Positions 23,481-38,700 of a stretch of DNA of 64,000 bases are shown here, piece after piece. Numbering within the stretch: position 1 is the stretch's first letter; each line of letters begins with the position of its first letter. The notes under the pieces were generated by a model. That model made no database searches, had not been told where the DNA came from, and saw only the letters and a program-made list of their open reading frames with translations. The stretch spans positions 1,826,428-1,890,427 of the forward strand of contig VZSE01002186.1 in the NCBI GenBank assembly GCA_013398275.1. The letters are read 5' to 3'. This DNA comes from Promerops cafer (taxonomy: Eukaryota; Chordata; Aves; Passeriformes; Nectariniidae). The position numbers and the translations under genes were made by a program.

Positions 23481-26400
23481 TTTGTATTGAAATACAGTAT
23501 GAATGACAGTAAAACTATAAACTGTATTTTAAACCAGCTGTTTTATTTCAACAGATGTGTTTTCCTGAAGTTGAATGATAAAAATCTTCAGCCAGGCTCT
23601 TGTCAGACCACACCAGTTCTTCTGGAGAGCAGCAGCACTGTGGCAGAGTGGTCTTTTATTGCTAATAAAGCCAAGGGCCACTACTCGTGTGCATCACAAA
23701 TTTTTGCTCCCGCTCTTCCCTAAGAATGGGATTGTTTGCATCACCAACTCCTCTGAAGATAAATTTGACAGAAGTATTTGTGAGGACCTGAAAGGGGTTA
23801 AGTGTAACTGATACTGAAATATTTTGGAAGACTGATACCTATACAACAACAAACCTGAGAGTGCGTGTAACATGCCTGCATTTTGCTTCAGTGTGGCAAA
23901 AAGCAAGTTTGGGATTTTCCTTTATTGTGTATGAAGAGCTGTATTTGATTTTATTGTAAAATGCAAGACCCTTGAGAACATTTACTGTGTGATAACAGGT
24001 AATTTTTGCTATATTGCCACACAGTTTATGTCATTATCCATACTATATTGTCTTCCACGTGTATGCAATGCCTCTTCAACACTGAAACAGCTGAACAAAG
24101 CTGTGTAAGCTCTCTACAAGGGAACAAGTATTTAAGTCAAACACCCAGTTTGACCTGTTGCTTTATGGCCACTGAGATGTTTGATGGGGTAGATTCTTCA
24201 TAATTCTTTCAACATCAGCTTCTGTCTTGTGAATTTCAAACCCAAAGCTTCCCCCAGTTCAAGCAGAGTCAAACATGGGTAACAATGTTTTGAGAGTTCC
24301 ACTATTCTTCCCCTTTAAAAGGCAATAGATCGCTCTTTTAAAACATCAACAGTGCATGAAATCCATATTCTGGAGAAAAGGGTTAGGAAAAGAGTCAGTA
24401 ACCACCCAGCAGGAAACAGCAAATGCACAAAGCCAGCAAAAGCTTTGATGAGCAGGATTTATAAAACAGGCAGCATGACCAAGATCAAATGGTTTTATAT
24501 GAATACAGGCATAAAGGGTAGAAACCAACCACACAACTCCAACAAATTACACGGATTAAATACCAGTATCATGATGGACGTGGCAGAACCGAGGTAGTTA
24601 TTTTGACCCTTAACACCAGGACATAAATCTGGTGGAAGTGACAGTGAACTGTGTCAATATGGAGTATTTGTCATATGGCTGTACTCAGATTAATTTTAAA
24701 AACTAGTGACTTAAATTCATTTCCTCAGCTTGAAATATCATGAGATGTAACAGGGTATTTACATTTCTAAAGGCCCTAAGAGGTTACTTTCTTGAAGTAG
24801 AGCTGTAGGAGCAGTGTTCTTGGCATAGTCTGGAATTACACAAAGGCCTGCTTAGTGTCCCAGTCAATGAGACAAGTACAGCCCAGATCCCTCTTTGAAC
24901 AAGAAATCCAAAACAATGTGCAACCCCACAGCTAAAAGACAACAAACAGTTTTAAAGGAAATTAAAATAAAGTGGGCACCACAGTATTAAATTACTTAAA
25001 AGTTCAGGCTTGATGGGTGCCAGTGTCAAGAAGGTCTGTAAAAGCTAGCACTGTTAGATGAGGCCGCGTTAGGCTGTTAGAAGGAAATACAACCTTCCTT
25101 CAAGAAGAAATGTCTAAACAAAATGAAAAAGGTAGAATTATCAAAATTTCAATGTAAAACTTAAAAAAAAACCCCAACCAACCAAAACCAAACCAGAAAG
25201 GAACAAAAAATATCTGTGAATAGTAACTTTCTAAAGGCCTAAAACCAAATATCTCTGACTACATCAAACACATGTGCTTGGAGGGCTCAGAATGCAGCTG
25301 GTGAAAGAGGTTCTCCCTTCAGACCTACTCTTCACTAGACAAGTACAGCTCAAATATGTGTGCACATGTTTGCATGTGCATTAGCAGGAGAGACTTGATT
25401 AAAAAAGGAAAAAGCCAAAATCGCCAGCTATTAAGTGCGACCAAATTTCCCTCAGCAAAAGCTTGCAAATTTGACCAGTTTTCCTAAGGAACTTAGGAAG
25501 ACTGGGAAGATCAGAGAAATAATAAGATTTGACCTCTGTATCAGCATGCACTGGAAGAATGGAGAGAAACAGATGTTTACACAAGAGCAGAGGCAGCACC
25601 TTTGAGGAGACAAGTCTAAGATACAAAGGAATACTTTGAAGTACAAGGAGAGCAACTAAGGCCAGGCAGTGTCCTTGGATTTCAATACACTTGGCACAGC
25701 TCTAGAAAAGACTCGTGGCTAGGACCCCCGTTGCTCACTTTTTATACCACGGGTATCTTCAAACAAGTTAACAAATTTTTTAAAATAAAAAAATACTATC
25801 TTCAAAGAGTCATAGAGCACACAGAGTAAGTTGTTGTAGAGCAGTTCTAATGCTACCTAGAAGAAATAGACACAAAGGAAAACCGAACTCAAAACCTGTT
25901 CCAAAACAAAACCCAGTTTAGGGACGTTGCCAAAGTTAGAGTATATACCAAAGAAGGCAAATAGAACACTTTTCAGTATTAAGAAACTGGGAGGGAGTGT
26001 ACATTAGGAACAAATGACCCCACAGAGTATGACAGAATGTGGAGCACTTGATGAACTTACTAGGAAACCTTATTTTTTAGCATAAATCCCCACATTTTTT
26101 GTAGTGCACCCAGCTGAACTATGATGGATAAATTTTTGGAGACAAGGCATGAGCAGAATTCAAAGCAGGCAGGGGCAGGTTCAGCCAGAGCTCCTGCCCT
26201 TCATGGTCCAAGTGACCCTCACCTTAAGACACTCCAGCTGAGGTGAGCAGACTGCAGCACCTACTCACCCCTTGTCCTGGGCTGCTCCCACCAGATACCA
26301 CCAGGAATGTGCAAGTCATGTGCTCTGCCACGACCCCAGAGCAGCCCCCTCCCAGGGCAGCTCACTCGAACAATACGCTTGAAATCAAATGTCACATCTT

Positions 26401-27370
26401 TCAATTTTCACTCTTGACTTTTCAAAAAAATAGTTTCAGCAGATTCAGTTAGAAGACATGAATATGATGTTAAAGAAAAACTCAGAGTCCAATATATTAA
26501 GCATACTTATTTACTTAATCTATACAGAATTGAGTAGATAAAATTTCAGATTCACATTAGTGAAAAATCTCTACAAAATGTTTTTGAAAAGCAAAACAAA
26601 GACTGCCTGTTCATTTATCACTTTTCCTCATGAAAGCAGACATGGGTTGTAAAAATAAAGCAGTGTGTTTAGCACAAACTAGATTTCTGCATCACTTTTT
26701 TCACAGTTATTTCCATCTACAGTCCAAAGAGGTAGATTTTCTGCAACACCTGAGAGTTGAACTGTAACATAACCAGGTGTAATGAAAGGAAGGACAAAAC
26801 AATACAGATACAGCCCTAACTTATGTGTGTACGTATACACATATTTGGGTCTTGAATCACATACAATTTAGCTTTTTGCAGCTTAATCATGGTGAAACTG
26901 TTGATCAGGCCCCAGTTTTGACAATTAGACACACTCATCTCAGGCTACATCAGTTTATATCCCAAGTTAAATGGTTTGTACTAGTGGGAGAAAGGCAGTA
27001 ATACAAGTTTACTTAAAAACCCTACTGGAGCCCCTTTGGCTGCAGCCTGGCAGTGCAATAGCCTGCAGTATGGCAGATCAGTGACAGTGCTGAGCTTATC
27101 CCTAACATCAGTTTGTATTTTTTTTTTAAAAACAACACATTTTAATCAATGCATGAAACTTCGCTGACTGTTTTCAGGAAGCAAAAGTACAGTTTGCCTT
27201 GGCCAGGTAAGTTGCTATGATAAGGGTATGTTGAGGGCAGAAAATAGAGAAAATATCCCCATTCTAAAAGCCTTTCACTTGAGTCATTCCACTTCACTTA
27301 CATATTTAGCCAGTGACAAAGATACCTGTATTGCTGTTGTATACATCTGTCGTGTCTCTAAAAGCCCTTT
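23481..27370. other. Tail-to-tail intergenic region, right part
   Basis: No gene or recognised repeat. Several TTTATT motifs (minus-strand AATAAA), for example near 23931, leave open a longer alternative end for TXLNG. Confidence 0.4.
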
Positions 27371-29448
27371 AATTTATTCTTGCAGCAGGGTCCAAAAACT
27401 CACTCTTGCCTCTATGTAAAACAAGCACTACAGAAAGAATTTTTCAGAATACAAATGTCCAAATAAGAAATTGGAAAAACAGAAAACTGCATGTCCTACA
27501 CCTTGCCAAGGGTATGATGCACCAGATAGAAAGTTTTTCGCTTTTCCTCAGGAAAATTACATCATACTTAGTGTTAGCTGAAAACTAGTTCTCACAACAC
27601 CTCTTTTTTCAAGCTTGATTCTATAAAGCAAGTAATTTGAACAGCAAGTCTGAAATATTTCTTTCCAGTTATTTTTATGCTATATGGTTCCCATGATCAA
27701 CATTTCAAAGTCTGAATCTAACCTGACTGACTGCTCATTGCTACCTTCTTTTCCTTCCTGCATTGTGCTTGGACCACAAACAACAAACCCATACAATCTA
27801 GGAGAACGATGGCCAGCTTCCCATTTGCTCCACTTCAGAAATGTAAGTTTTGCACAGTTCCTCTTAGTGGTATGAGCTAAAACACATGTATTAGGCCTTA
27901 CTTAACCTTCCTCTCTGGGACAGCTAAGTTATTTCAACGTACATCACTACAGGAAAAGGGCTGGGAGCTCAGTGCAGCCTGAACATTCAAGTAATTTAGC
28001 CACTGAACTGCCAAGGGCAATGGGGGTGGGAAGCTCGTTGAGATGTGCTTGACTCAGAAATCCCCTCCCAAGTAAGTGCAAAAAACTTTAAAGTACCAGA
28101 AAAGGCTACACATGTTCATATTTCTTAAAATGACAGCAACCAAAACTATAAAGTAAATGCATGGGAACTAAAGTTAGGGGCAGCTTGTAGTTATTGCCTT
28201 GCCAAAAAATAAGTGTTGGTCCTAGTTCCTTTCAAGAACAGAAGTCATAATGTGGATATCAAATTTTCTACGAAAATACAATATGGTTTAAGGTTAACAA
28301 GGGGGCTTTGCTTGTGGTATGTTAGTGTAAGAATGTGAAGTACCATCTTTACCAGATAACCTGACTGGGAAGCCACTCAGCCAACTGGTGCAGCTTTGAG
28401 GTTGAATGTGCAAGAAATTCCACGCTGTACTTCAGGAGACATATCTGAATCTTCATGTTCAATTATAAGCAATATAGCCTTAACTAACACTTAAATACGT
28501 CGCATACCTGGCGATTAGAGGAAGTCTATATGCCAGTCTTCCACACCTCCAGCAGGAAGTGTCTTATTTTCCAGCTCTTCAGATAATCTAGAAGTTTGCT
28601 CAGACATGAATAGATTTCTCTTGGCAGGATAACCACGTGGTGGACACACTGCAGCTAAGAGGGAAGAATGTGACCAACACCTATGCAACAGGCTCCACAG
28701 CTGCAAAATCCCACTTGGTAGCATCACTGTACATTTTCCCACACATTTATATTAAACATGTTCACAGGTAGGGCAAATAGTCCAAACTAACCTTTACGAC
28801 ACAACCCTGAGACATCTGCAAAAAGCTGTACACCCTGTTTCACCAGCTGCAAATTAATGTATTTCAAAGCTGTTTTTCCATACCACAAAGTACATAAAAC
28901 CCTTTAAACATATCTTTTTACTATATTCTGGACCTTTACTTTTTCATTCATATATATGAAAACATATATAGGGGGAAAGCTGACTTTTTTACTGGCCATT
29001 AGACATCCTTATGTAGATAAACTTACTGGAAAAATTGATAATCTTTAGTATACTGAGTGGCAAATCAATGAACAAAACCAGAGTGCTGTTCTTTAAAACA
29101 AAAGAGTGACCTGCTGTCACCATTTTCCCCAAACGATATTAGATCTGTACACAGTCTTCCATGACAGTGATCTGTGTTGTGGGGAGGAAATGCACATGCA
29201 TCCTTTTATGGAAAAATATTTTCTTTTAAAAAATGAGGCAGATGTGCAACACAGTTGTGGAAAATTTATAGTTTAAGCTATTTAAAGCTGCTATGCAGCT
29301 TCCTGTACCACATAAGTCCAGTAGTTCTAAGAAAATACAGATATGGTAGAAAAAGTAAGAAAATTTTCACCACAAAACCAAATAGTTACCACCAACAGAG
29401 AAAGTTATACACAAAATATATCTCTCAATACAGTGTTTACACTTCATT
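27371..29448 (-). terminator. TXLNG: Probable TXLNG 3' UTR
   Basis: The TXLNG stop is at 29449-29451 and the sequence downstream on the minus strand is AT-rich and noncoding. A minus-strand AATAAA lies at 27373-27378, giving a 3' UTR of about 2.1 kb. The exact end is inferred; other signals further left are possible. Confidence 0.4.
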
Positions 29449-29769
29449 TTAGTCTACAGATTCAGTGCCAGGAACAGGACTCGTTGAGACAGTCTTTTCT
29501 GAGCTACTTCCCACACGTGATTCCACATCAGGTTGGATTCCTGGTTCCGTGTCAATGGGAGTTCCCAGCTCCTCATGGGAATTGAGTGTGCAAGACTGCA
29601 ACACCTGTACAGCCAGATCCACATCTGCTTCTCTAAGAGAAACCTGCTCCTTGAGCACTTCCACCTTCTCATTCAGCTCGTTCCTTTCCGTCTGAAGGGC
29701 CCTGCATAGCTTCTCCAAACGCTCCAGTTTTATTTGAAAGCCTTTGTATTCTTTATCTCTTACTGTTTT
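29449..29769 (-). CDS. TXLNG: TXLNG terminal coding exon 10
   Basis: Acceptor GTCCTTTAG, then KTVRDKEYKGFQIKLERLE and the conserved RALQTERNELNEKVEVLKEQ, followed by a divergent acidic tail and TAA at 29451-29449. The last four residues ESVD are as in mammals. Confidence 0.95.
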   Translation of the reverse strand, partial: KTVRDKEYKGFQIKLERLEKLCRALQTERNELNEKVEVLKEQVSLREADVDLAVQVLQSCTLNSHEELGTPIDTEPGIQPDVESRVGSSSEKTVSTSPVPGTESVD

Positions 29770-32700
29770 CTAAAGGACAAAGGAAATAAAAACTCTGTGA
29801 TACAACCATTTTCCCTCCTTGAATTAATGAAAAGAATTACGACTATTTAATCCCGAATATTAAGTCTTAATTAATCCCACAGGCCAAATTCCAGCTGAAC
29901 TAGAGCCAATTTCCTCAGAATATTTCACCTAGCCATGAGCTGGAGTGGCAATGGACACCTTTCAAAACAAGCATTGAGAACTACATAACCACTTAATGCT
30001 AACTATAAATAAGGGCTGGGCATCAACCAGGACCCTAAAACAAAATCCCATAACACTGTCAACCACAACCAAATAATGGCATGTATAGGGAGGAGAAGGG
30101 CATAGAAGTAAGAAATCCACAATCCATCAGCAGAATCGAGGCCAGAATGTACCAGGCTCATGGGTCTCCTAACTAGCTCCTTATAAGAAGGGAGGGAATG
30201 ATAAACAGCACAACAGCAGATCCTACTCAAACAAGCACAGCTTGCCAAGGCCAGACCTCACATACCTGAACCAGGCCCTGGACAGTGCAGGCACAGCTGC
30301 ACTGTGCAGCTCCTGCCAGATTACAAGTAAGTAATGGCATTTTGTGACCTCAAAAGCAGTAGCAATGCAAGAAAGCAATCGATCTCTCACACAGGGCTAA
30401 CTTCCTTCATGTCAGTCTTGTGCATTTCAAACAGATTTCTATCACGGCACTGGTTGAACTTTGCTCAGCCTATTGAAATGCAGTAAATTCCTTCAGCTTG
30501 TATGATTTCATACACATTATCTCACCAATTAAACAGTAAGCAAATACGAGGCTCAGGTTTTTTTGTGCCATCAGCTCAGATGCACAAGAGAAGCCTTCCA
30601 TTTTCCATGCCTGAGGAGGACAATAACTTACATAACAGCAAACATAATGCAGACAATCCAAGAAGAGGCTACCTTGTATTACTTCCAGTTCTCTAAAGCT
30701 GAAAAAGTGTATGAAGTTCTCTAGGACTCAGGCTCTAGCTGAACTACAGTGCTGCTTAAAAGATGATTACCTCTTCAGCCATTTGCAGAAGAGCCTTGTT
30801 GTTGTTTTCCCATTTTGTACGCCACACAATGGTTTCCTTTTCCAGTTTCTTAATCTTCTTTGTCATCTACAAAAGATAAAAGATTTAATTTTGTGGCTTG
30901 TATTGCAATGTAGGTGGTTTTACATGTAATTGGACTTCTTAGCATTACTTTCCAAGTCCAGTTTGAACAAGTTATTTTGGAGAAGTGCTTCTGCACAGAA
31001 TCAACAATACAGATTCTTCATTCAAAGAAAACAATATGGAGTCTAAAAAAGAAACAGACTATCAATATTCAAGTACAAGTAATAAGAACCTCCAGGAAAA
31101 GAAGTTTTAAAACATAAGCACAGCCAAAGAGAATGAGAACCAATATTTGGTAAAACACTGAAATTACAGTTTAGGTATTACTTAAGTATGTCAAAATACA
31201 GAAAAAAATTACATTTTTCTTCCGTAATTTTTTTACCCTATCTTATGATCCACATGAAATTGTCAAAATTCTCTTTATATTTTCAGAAGGCAGATGATTA
31301 TAAAATCTAAAATGCAACCCACTAACAGCATGCATTTCTACATTACTTTTTATGAAACCAGGTAATCCTATAAATACCTTCTCCATTTCTTGCCTGAAAG
31401 TTGTAAAGAGCTCATTACTTTTTGCCATCGTGGTCTGGAATTCTTCAAACTTATCCATGTAAAGAGAAAGCTATTGGAAAAAAGGCAGGGACATTAATCT
31501 GAGCAGTGTATACAAATACAAAAAAATGTAGGTATGCAGCAAAATGAAACTAGAAATAGTGAAATATGAACTTCCTTAATTTTTTAAACCATACTGCAAT
31601 TTCCATTTGAGGAACACAGATCTCGTCTGAAAATGTGCTACTCAAATTATATGTGAAGCAGAGTTCTGTGTTTATAGAACAGCAATATATTCTGAAGTAA
31701 AAAGAATATTATGTTTAATAAAATGCTGGAAGACATCACAGTTTATCACTACCTCATTTTTACCTCCCCACTGGAAAAAAAATTCTGTGGACATACACAT
31801 ATACAGGAAATTCAGCACCTGGTTGGTGAAATTAAAACTTAGGAATTACCTACCTTTCCACCTTAACCAGCCAAAGCTAATAACCAAGGCCAGGACAAAA
31901 TAAACAGAATTGATTTCAGAAATCAAAATACACATTCACAACCAATGTAATCTGCCCAGTGAACAAAAATCAAGGAAAGTGAATATTGAAAAGAAATTCA
32001 CAAAACAGGGAAAAGCATTACACTTTAGAAAGTCAAGAGCATTAACATTAATGACAGAAAATTTTCTTTCCCTGCATCACAAGGTAAATCACCATGAAAG
32101 AACTGCAAAATATGCTTAATAACACAGTTTAAAAAAAATTATTCCTAATCAGTGTGTGATTTAATGTTCTAAGAATATATGGCTATTTCACAGTAACTTC
32201 TTACTCCCAGTGAAGAGTAGTAGGTTCTCTCAATTCTTACACTGGGGGTTGCAGGACAATACAATTCAGAGCATAGAAATATTCTGGTTTGCTCTATTAG
32301 TAAAGGGAATTTCATAACAGGAATTAGCCTAGCTTGTCAGCAGTACATCATGACTCTTTGCCATTATTGTCACAGAACTTTCTAGTTCATCTTGTTCTAC
32401 AAAAAAAAAAAATCTGTTGGCCCCAAGAAACCACTAACTATATCCATTGTAACTATTAAAAACAACAAAAGAGGCAGTGAGATTTTAAATTAAGGGTAAC
32501 ACACTTGGAAAAAATCATAAAACACTAAGCATGGTAAAAAACCTATTTGGAAGTATCTGGTTATTCCTGTGTTCAAGTCCAATGGAGATGTGTATGATTA
32601 CATCTAACTACACACACTTTAAACCAAACTCCTGGAAAGCCTAGAAAAGAATTGGGTAGAGTATGTGTGAAAAAAGGGCACGGAACAGCTTTCAGCGTCA

Positions 32701-35700
32701 CTGTCATGGTTTAAGCCCAACTGGCAACTAAGCACTACACAGCTGCTCACTCATCCCCACTCCCCACCCTGGTGGGATGGGGAGGAGAAATCAAAACTGC
32801 AGGTTGAGGTAAGAACAGTTTAGACACTGAAACAAAGTAAAACACGATAGATGATGATAATAATAGAAAAGAAGAAACAAGTGATGCACAACACAGTTGC
32901 TCACCACCTACTGCCCAACGTCAGATCCCATTCCCAAGCCCACATCAGCCCCCTTTCTGGGTAACTCTTCCAGTTTATATACTGGGCATGATGTTCTCTG
33001 GTCTGGAACATCCCTTTGGCCTTTTGGCCAGGGTCACCTGTCCCAGCTGTGCTCCCAGTTTTTTGGGGTTTTTTTGTGTACCTCCTCATTAGCAGAGCAT
33101 GAGACATAAAACAGCCCTTGGCTTAAAGTAATCACAATTTAGCAACAGCCAAAATATCAGTGTGCTATCAATGTTATTCTTATAGGGAATCTGAAACACA
33201 AAGTAGAGAGACATTTACTCTATTCCAGCTGAAACCAGGACAGGGACTTCATACAAAACCTCAAATGAAGCAGTAATAGACACACAGTGAAGAGAATAGC
33301 TACTGCTTCCCAGTGCTCTGGTATTGGCTGAAACCACCATTTCCCTGTGCCTCGTGCTGAGCTCACATCCAGTCAATGACTGAAGGTGACCCAGAACCAA
33401 AGCACAAAAACTGGAGACCATCTCTCCTCTCTCAGGGGATTCTGCTGTAGCATTTACATTACAACAAGAAAATAATTTGAAGACAGCAGGGTCTGTGGAC
33501 AGAAATAGTCAGATTACTAAATCTGAATAACTACAGGGATAAAAGGGACATTGCTTGCTCCTAATCCTCCACAACAGGTGGTGATGGAAACAGTAAGAAA
33601 CATTCTAAAACCTGCCTGAGTAAAAATCCCCACACAACTCTTTACAGTCACAAGAGAACAGTATTTTCAGAGACGCCATGCTTTCCTAAACTTTTCTTCT
33701 TAAGCTTTCCTACATTCTAGCCTTCATAGTATTAACACTATTAATTTAGAAGAGCACTAACTCCAGAAATTCAATGTTGAGCAACCTTCCAGGAACAGTA
33801 CTCTCCAGATGTATTAAACAGCAAGTACAAAACATCAATTCTTTACAATTTATGTTTCATGCTTCACTATGGAAGAGTTACCTATTGGAAATTAAATTTA
33901 AGACTTATTTTAAAAATAGAAAGTACTCTTCACAAGCATCTGATGAATATTAAGTTTTTTTCAGATGTTGCCTTATGTTCACTACAGTCACAAATCTCTT
34001 GGTATTTTCTTTTTGGAACTGTTACTGAAGATCTCTCCATTAGAAAAGATACCTGCTGCTTCAGCTGAGCTTCCTGTTGCTTCATTTGTTCACATTTGTG
34101 TCTGGATTCTGTAGCTTCTTTTAGCAGCTAAAAAACAATGCAAAAAGCCATATAATGAAAAAAAAGTACTCCCTGAAATGGCTTAACTCAACCTATGGTT
34201 AAAAATGAACAAACATGAACATAACCTAAGGGCTATTCAGCCACGCTTTCTCACACAGACATTTTTTATTACTACACTATATTTTCATATATACAATTTA
34301 AAGCACATGATGGCCTGCAGAGAGTTTTATTGAGACATTTCTCTAACTAGTAACATGAGTCAATATTTCTCTTTCTCTAGCAAGTTTGAACTGCTAAATT
34401 ATGAATAGTTGATTAGCAAACTGAATGTAATTTATAACTGGTTTGTAGCCTCTCTAATTTATTTTCCACTTTCATTTCTCCAGTCACCATATTAGCTTTG
34501 CAGACCAGCTCAAACCAATTTTACTTCAACTTGACACCATTTTGTAGGTGTGCATGTTTGAAGAGATTTTCACCTGCTTACTACTCAGAAATTACATTCA
34601 AAAAACCAGAAGAATCCAAGATTATACAGAAAAAACAAGGTTTTTTTGGTCTAAAAGTTACAGATTCATTGGAAGAAAACTTCTCAGAAGACTGCAAGTA
34701 TATTGCTGATTATCAACATACAAATAAAACATCACACACAATTTGGGGGGAAAACAGTGCAGAAAAACATGTGCTTTATTCTGTATTTGTTATTTCTTAT
34801 AGCATAAAACCAGAGGTTACAACTCTTTACTGCAGAAAGTACCTTTGGTGTGTGTTTCACAGCATGTTCCCTTGCTAAGAGGAATTTAAATGATATTTAG
34901 CGTATTTGCTGAGAACATGCAAACAAGTAACATTACTTGCCTATTACCATGGACATCAATATTCTAAGCATCATATACAAAACATAAATCTCAGTCTCAT
35001 TGTTGAAATCTGCCCTAATTTTCAAACAACAGTCCTCTCAATTTGCTGTATTTGCTTTAAATCAGGAAAAATCTGGTTTCATGGGTTTTATTTCTCTTAA
35101 CATAGAGTTCACTTACAAACTCCCGTTCTCGCTGATGTTTTTCCTCTGCTTCTTTAATAAGTTGAGTAGTTTGCTGAAGTTTGGCATCCACAAGTTGCTG
35201 CTGCAGTTCCTTATGCTTGAACACTTGATCAATATGCTAAAGGAAAAAAGAAAATCATAATAGCCAAACATAGACAGTCTGCTGGTCAGTGAAGGCAATG
35301 TACTATCTGGGGAGATGCACATTGTTTAAAAGTTTCATGCAAGTGAGAAAGTAGTAAAAGACTGTTTTACACGCTTTTTTCCCCCCGTTATCTCCATACA
35401 CTGTAATTACCCTTTTTTGTCTTTCATGGATGTCAGGTGCCTTTTTCATTAAGTTGGTACAATACTGTCAGTCACTTCACACCAGACACTTCAAAAATCC
35501 TGTAATAAGCAGTCTACATCCTTGCTTCTAAAGCTGGTTTATCTACCTCTAATCCTTACTGTGTTACTTCTACAAGCTCTAGTCTTCATAATTAAAAAAG
35601 CTCAAAATGAGCAAAGTTTGCAACAACAGTTTATTTAGCTCATGAAATCCCACAAATCACTGCATTTTGCAGTCTTACTTCCAGCCAAAAAGTAGCACAA

Positions 35701-38700
35701 GGCAACTTCCTATCTTTTCTCCATGTAGTCTCAAGGTAAATACAAATATTCCACAACTGCATAAGGTAGGGAATTACCTTACAGAGACCTTTCTAACTAA
35801 CGGATCCAGATTAAAAACAAAACAAAAAAACAACCTTCCAGAAACAGTTGAGAAATTATACTCCAAACCTCCTGTGCCAACTAAGAACCAGCCAACTAAT
35901 CTTAGCTGTAGAACTCCATGCAGCTCAGTTCTTTCTTGGACAAGGAGAATTGGCTATTTTCCATCACTGTAGCTTAGAGCAGCTAGCTCACATCCTGGTG
36001 CCAATTAAAGACAGCTCAGTTAGCACTAGAGACAAGACATTTCCATGACACCAGGCCAAATATGTTCTTAAAGCATGATAGCTTACTTCAATTCTGTGCC
36101 AACAAGAGCAGCTATGTACACAAAAGAGCTTTCCCAAAAGACCCCAATCCTAATGAAACGGAAGAAATAAGACAGAATAACTCTTATATCCCCTCCCATT
36201 ACAATGTGAAATTATAATTCTGAAGAACTTCAACTATTAATACATATTTATGTTGGAAGCAACCTTTGGAGGCCCTTTAATCCAGCCAAACTAGGGTCAA
36301 CTTCAAAGCCTGATCAGATTACTCACACCTTGCCCAGCTGAGCTCTAATACATCTAAAGGCAGAGGTTCAACAATCTCTGGACAACTTATTTCTATTTGA
36401 TTACTTTCATTGTGAAAGACTTTCTCCAATGCATCTTGAACTTAGATAATCAAAACCAGTGAGGAAGGGCAGACAGTGAGCCAAACAACTACTAAATTTC
36501 TCTCAGTAGTGAAGTACAAATAAAAATTTTAAAAATTATATACAAACTGGCTGTAATACATGTGGGGTTTCCCTCCCTTTTCAATAATTATCTGATCCTT
36601 ACAGTCAAAGAACTAATAAAATTCCATTACAAGTGTACTGTAAGCACCTCTTCTCGCAATGCATACTGTTCAATGAGTTTCTTCAGTTTTTCCCCCAGTT
36701 CAATATTTTCCTGACGGAGCTTGGCATTATGTATATCGTGCTGTTCCAGTTGAGCCTGAATTTCATTCAGTGTGATCTGGAAGTGTGCAGTTGCTTCTTT
36801 CCGTCTTTCTTCTTCTTCACGCGCTTGTTGCATGTTTTCTTCCTTTTATGAATAAATGTTCATAAAATATTTAAATATAAAATGTTAGAAGTGTTCAGGT
36901 CAAACCACGCACTTTTTGAGTCAGAAACAACGGCAGTAATTCACTTCTGTACAGTTTCAATTTCTAGAGTGCTAGAACTAACTTAAGCCACAATCATAAT
37001 ATGACATGCTGACTACTCTTGTGAAGTGTGTGGAAACACGAATCTAGAAATTGCAGAACTTTTAGAAACTTTTGTCTTTACCAATACCAGCATTACTCAA
37101 AGGCTGGTATTAAGATGCTACGTAAATACCTTTGCAAGTGTCAGCATTACCCAGATGTAAAAACCAGCATTGATACTATATTGCAATTTTCTACAGCAAT
37201 CACAGATTCCTATCTCATCTTCGCTCTCTTCCATTTCACTCCCATCGATTATATTCTGACAGAATTAAGCTTTTTGGTTACCCTGCCATTTCATCCTGCT
37301 ATTATTTCACTTGTGCTATTTTTTCCAGCAGTTATCAGCACTGCTCCCAGAAACAAATATGACAAGACCAAATACTGCAAGTAATATGAATTGGTTTGAG
37401 GGAGAAAGGGGGATCAGCAAGTTAACTGCCTCCTGTATTCCTTACCTTAAAATCAGCTACACTTACACTACATGCCACTCATTTCCTACACATACAGGTG
37501 ATGGGCGAAGTGACAAGGAAAAACACAGCAGTCCTGATTTTAAGCAGTGATCTGTAGGATTTCCATCAGCAACAGCACTGTAATTTATGTAAATAAACTA
37601 ACCTTCAAAGTTTTGTTATGACGCTGAAGCTCCCGACAGAGAGATTCCAGTTTGCTACGTGCCAAAATGGCCTTGCTATGCTCACTCTGCAAGTGGACTT
37701 TCTCCTTCACAACTTGTGCTTGCTTCTTCTGCAGTATCTTCATTTGCTTTTGAACATTCCGGCTCTCCTCCAACTATAGAGAATAAATTTGTTAAATAAA
37801 CATAGGTGAAGCCATCTTTATGCATCTAGGTGAGCACACTGAAGAAACTTTTGAACATTTTGGATGAAAACAAGGAAGTAAAATTTCATTAACACCCCAA
37901 GCTGATTTTAAAGAGAAACTGCCATCATTCATCCAGACAATTCTAAATGTATAAGGACAGAAAATGAAAGACACAAATTCCAACTTAACATTTGCCTTTG
38001 AGGAACAGGCAGCATGTACCTGTCACTGCCTATGAGCTATCAGTCTGCTTTCATCTACAGGGGTAAGAGTAGCGCTCTGAAAGGAAGATGTGGCAGATAC
38101 AATTAAAAGCCAACTGAGACTGGCTTTTCAACAAGTCACAACTTTTCCTGCTCTTATCTTGAAAGCACACGCAACTGTTTATCCAACAGGTCTTGTTTTT
38201 GCTATCAAAAAGAAAAACCACAGAACTGTATAGAGCTCCTTGTCAGCGGGAGCTCCTACCAAGGGAAGCAGTAATTGATACAAGTTTGTAAAATGCTGTG
38301 GTATTTCAGAAAAGAATAGACAAAACTAACAGCCCTGACAAATCAAGTCAGTTACTATTACAACTACATAGTCCAGACTTAAAGAGATCTGCAGTCTCAA
38401 GCATTTGAAGAAAATTTTTTTTCTAGTTCCTTCAGGCTGTTTACATGGTAGATGACACAGTTAAACTCTGTATACATATTTAAAAATCTATTCTATGGAT
38501 AGCCAATGAAGAGAAATTTCTTGCATTAATATCTCACAGATATTCCATTTACATGATATTCCATTATACATGACTTTTGGGCTCCCTGAGAAACCATATT
38601 ATTTAGAGGCTGCTTCTTTGCAAAGAAGGCAATAATGTTAAGTGTTACACTGCTCCTTATCAGATAGTGCCTCAGCCTTGGGAGGCCACAGGAAAAGAGG

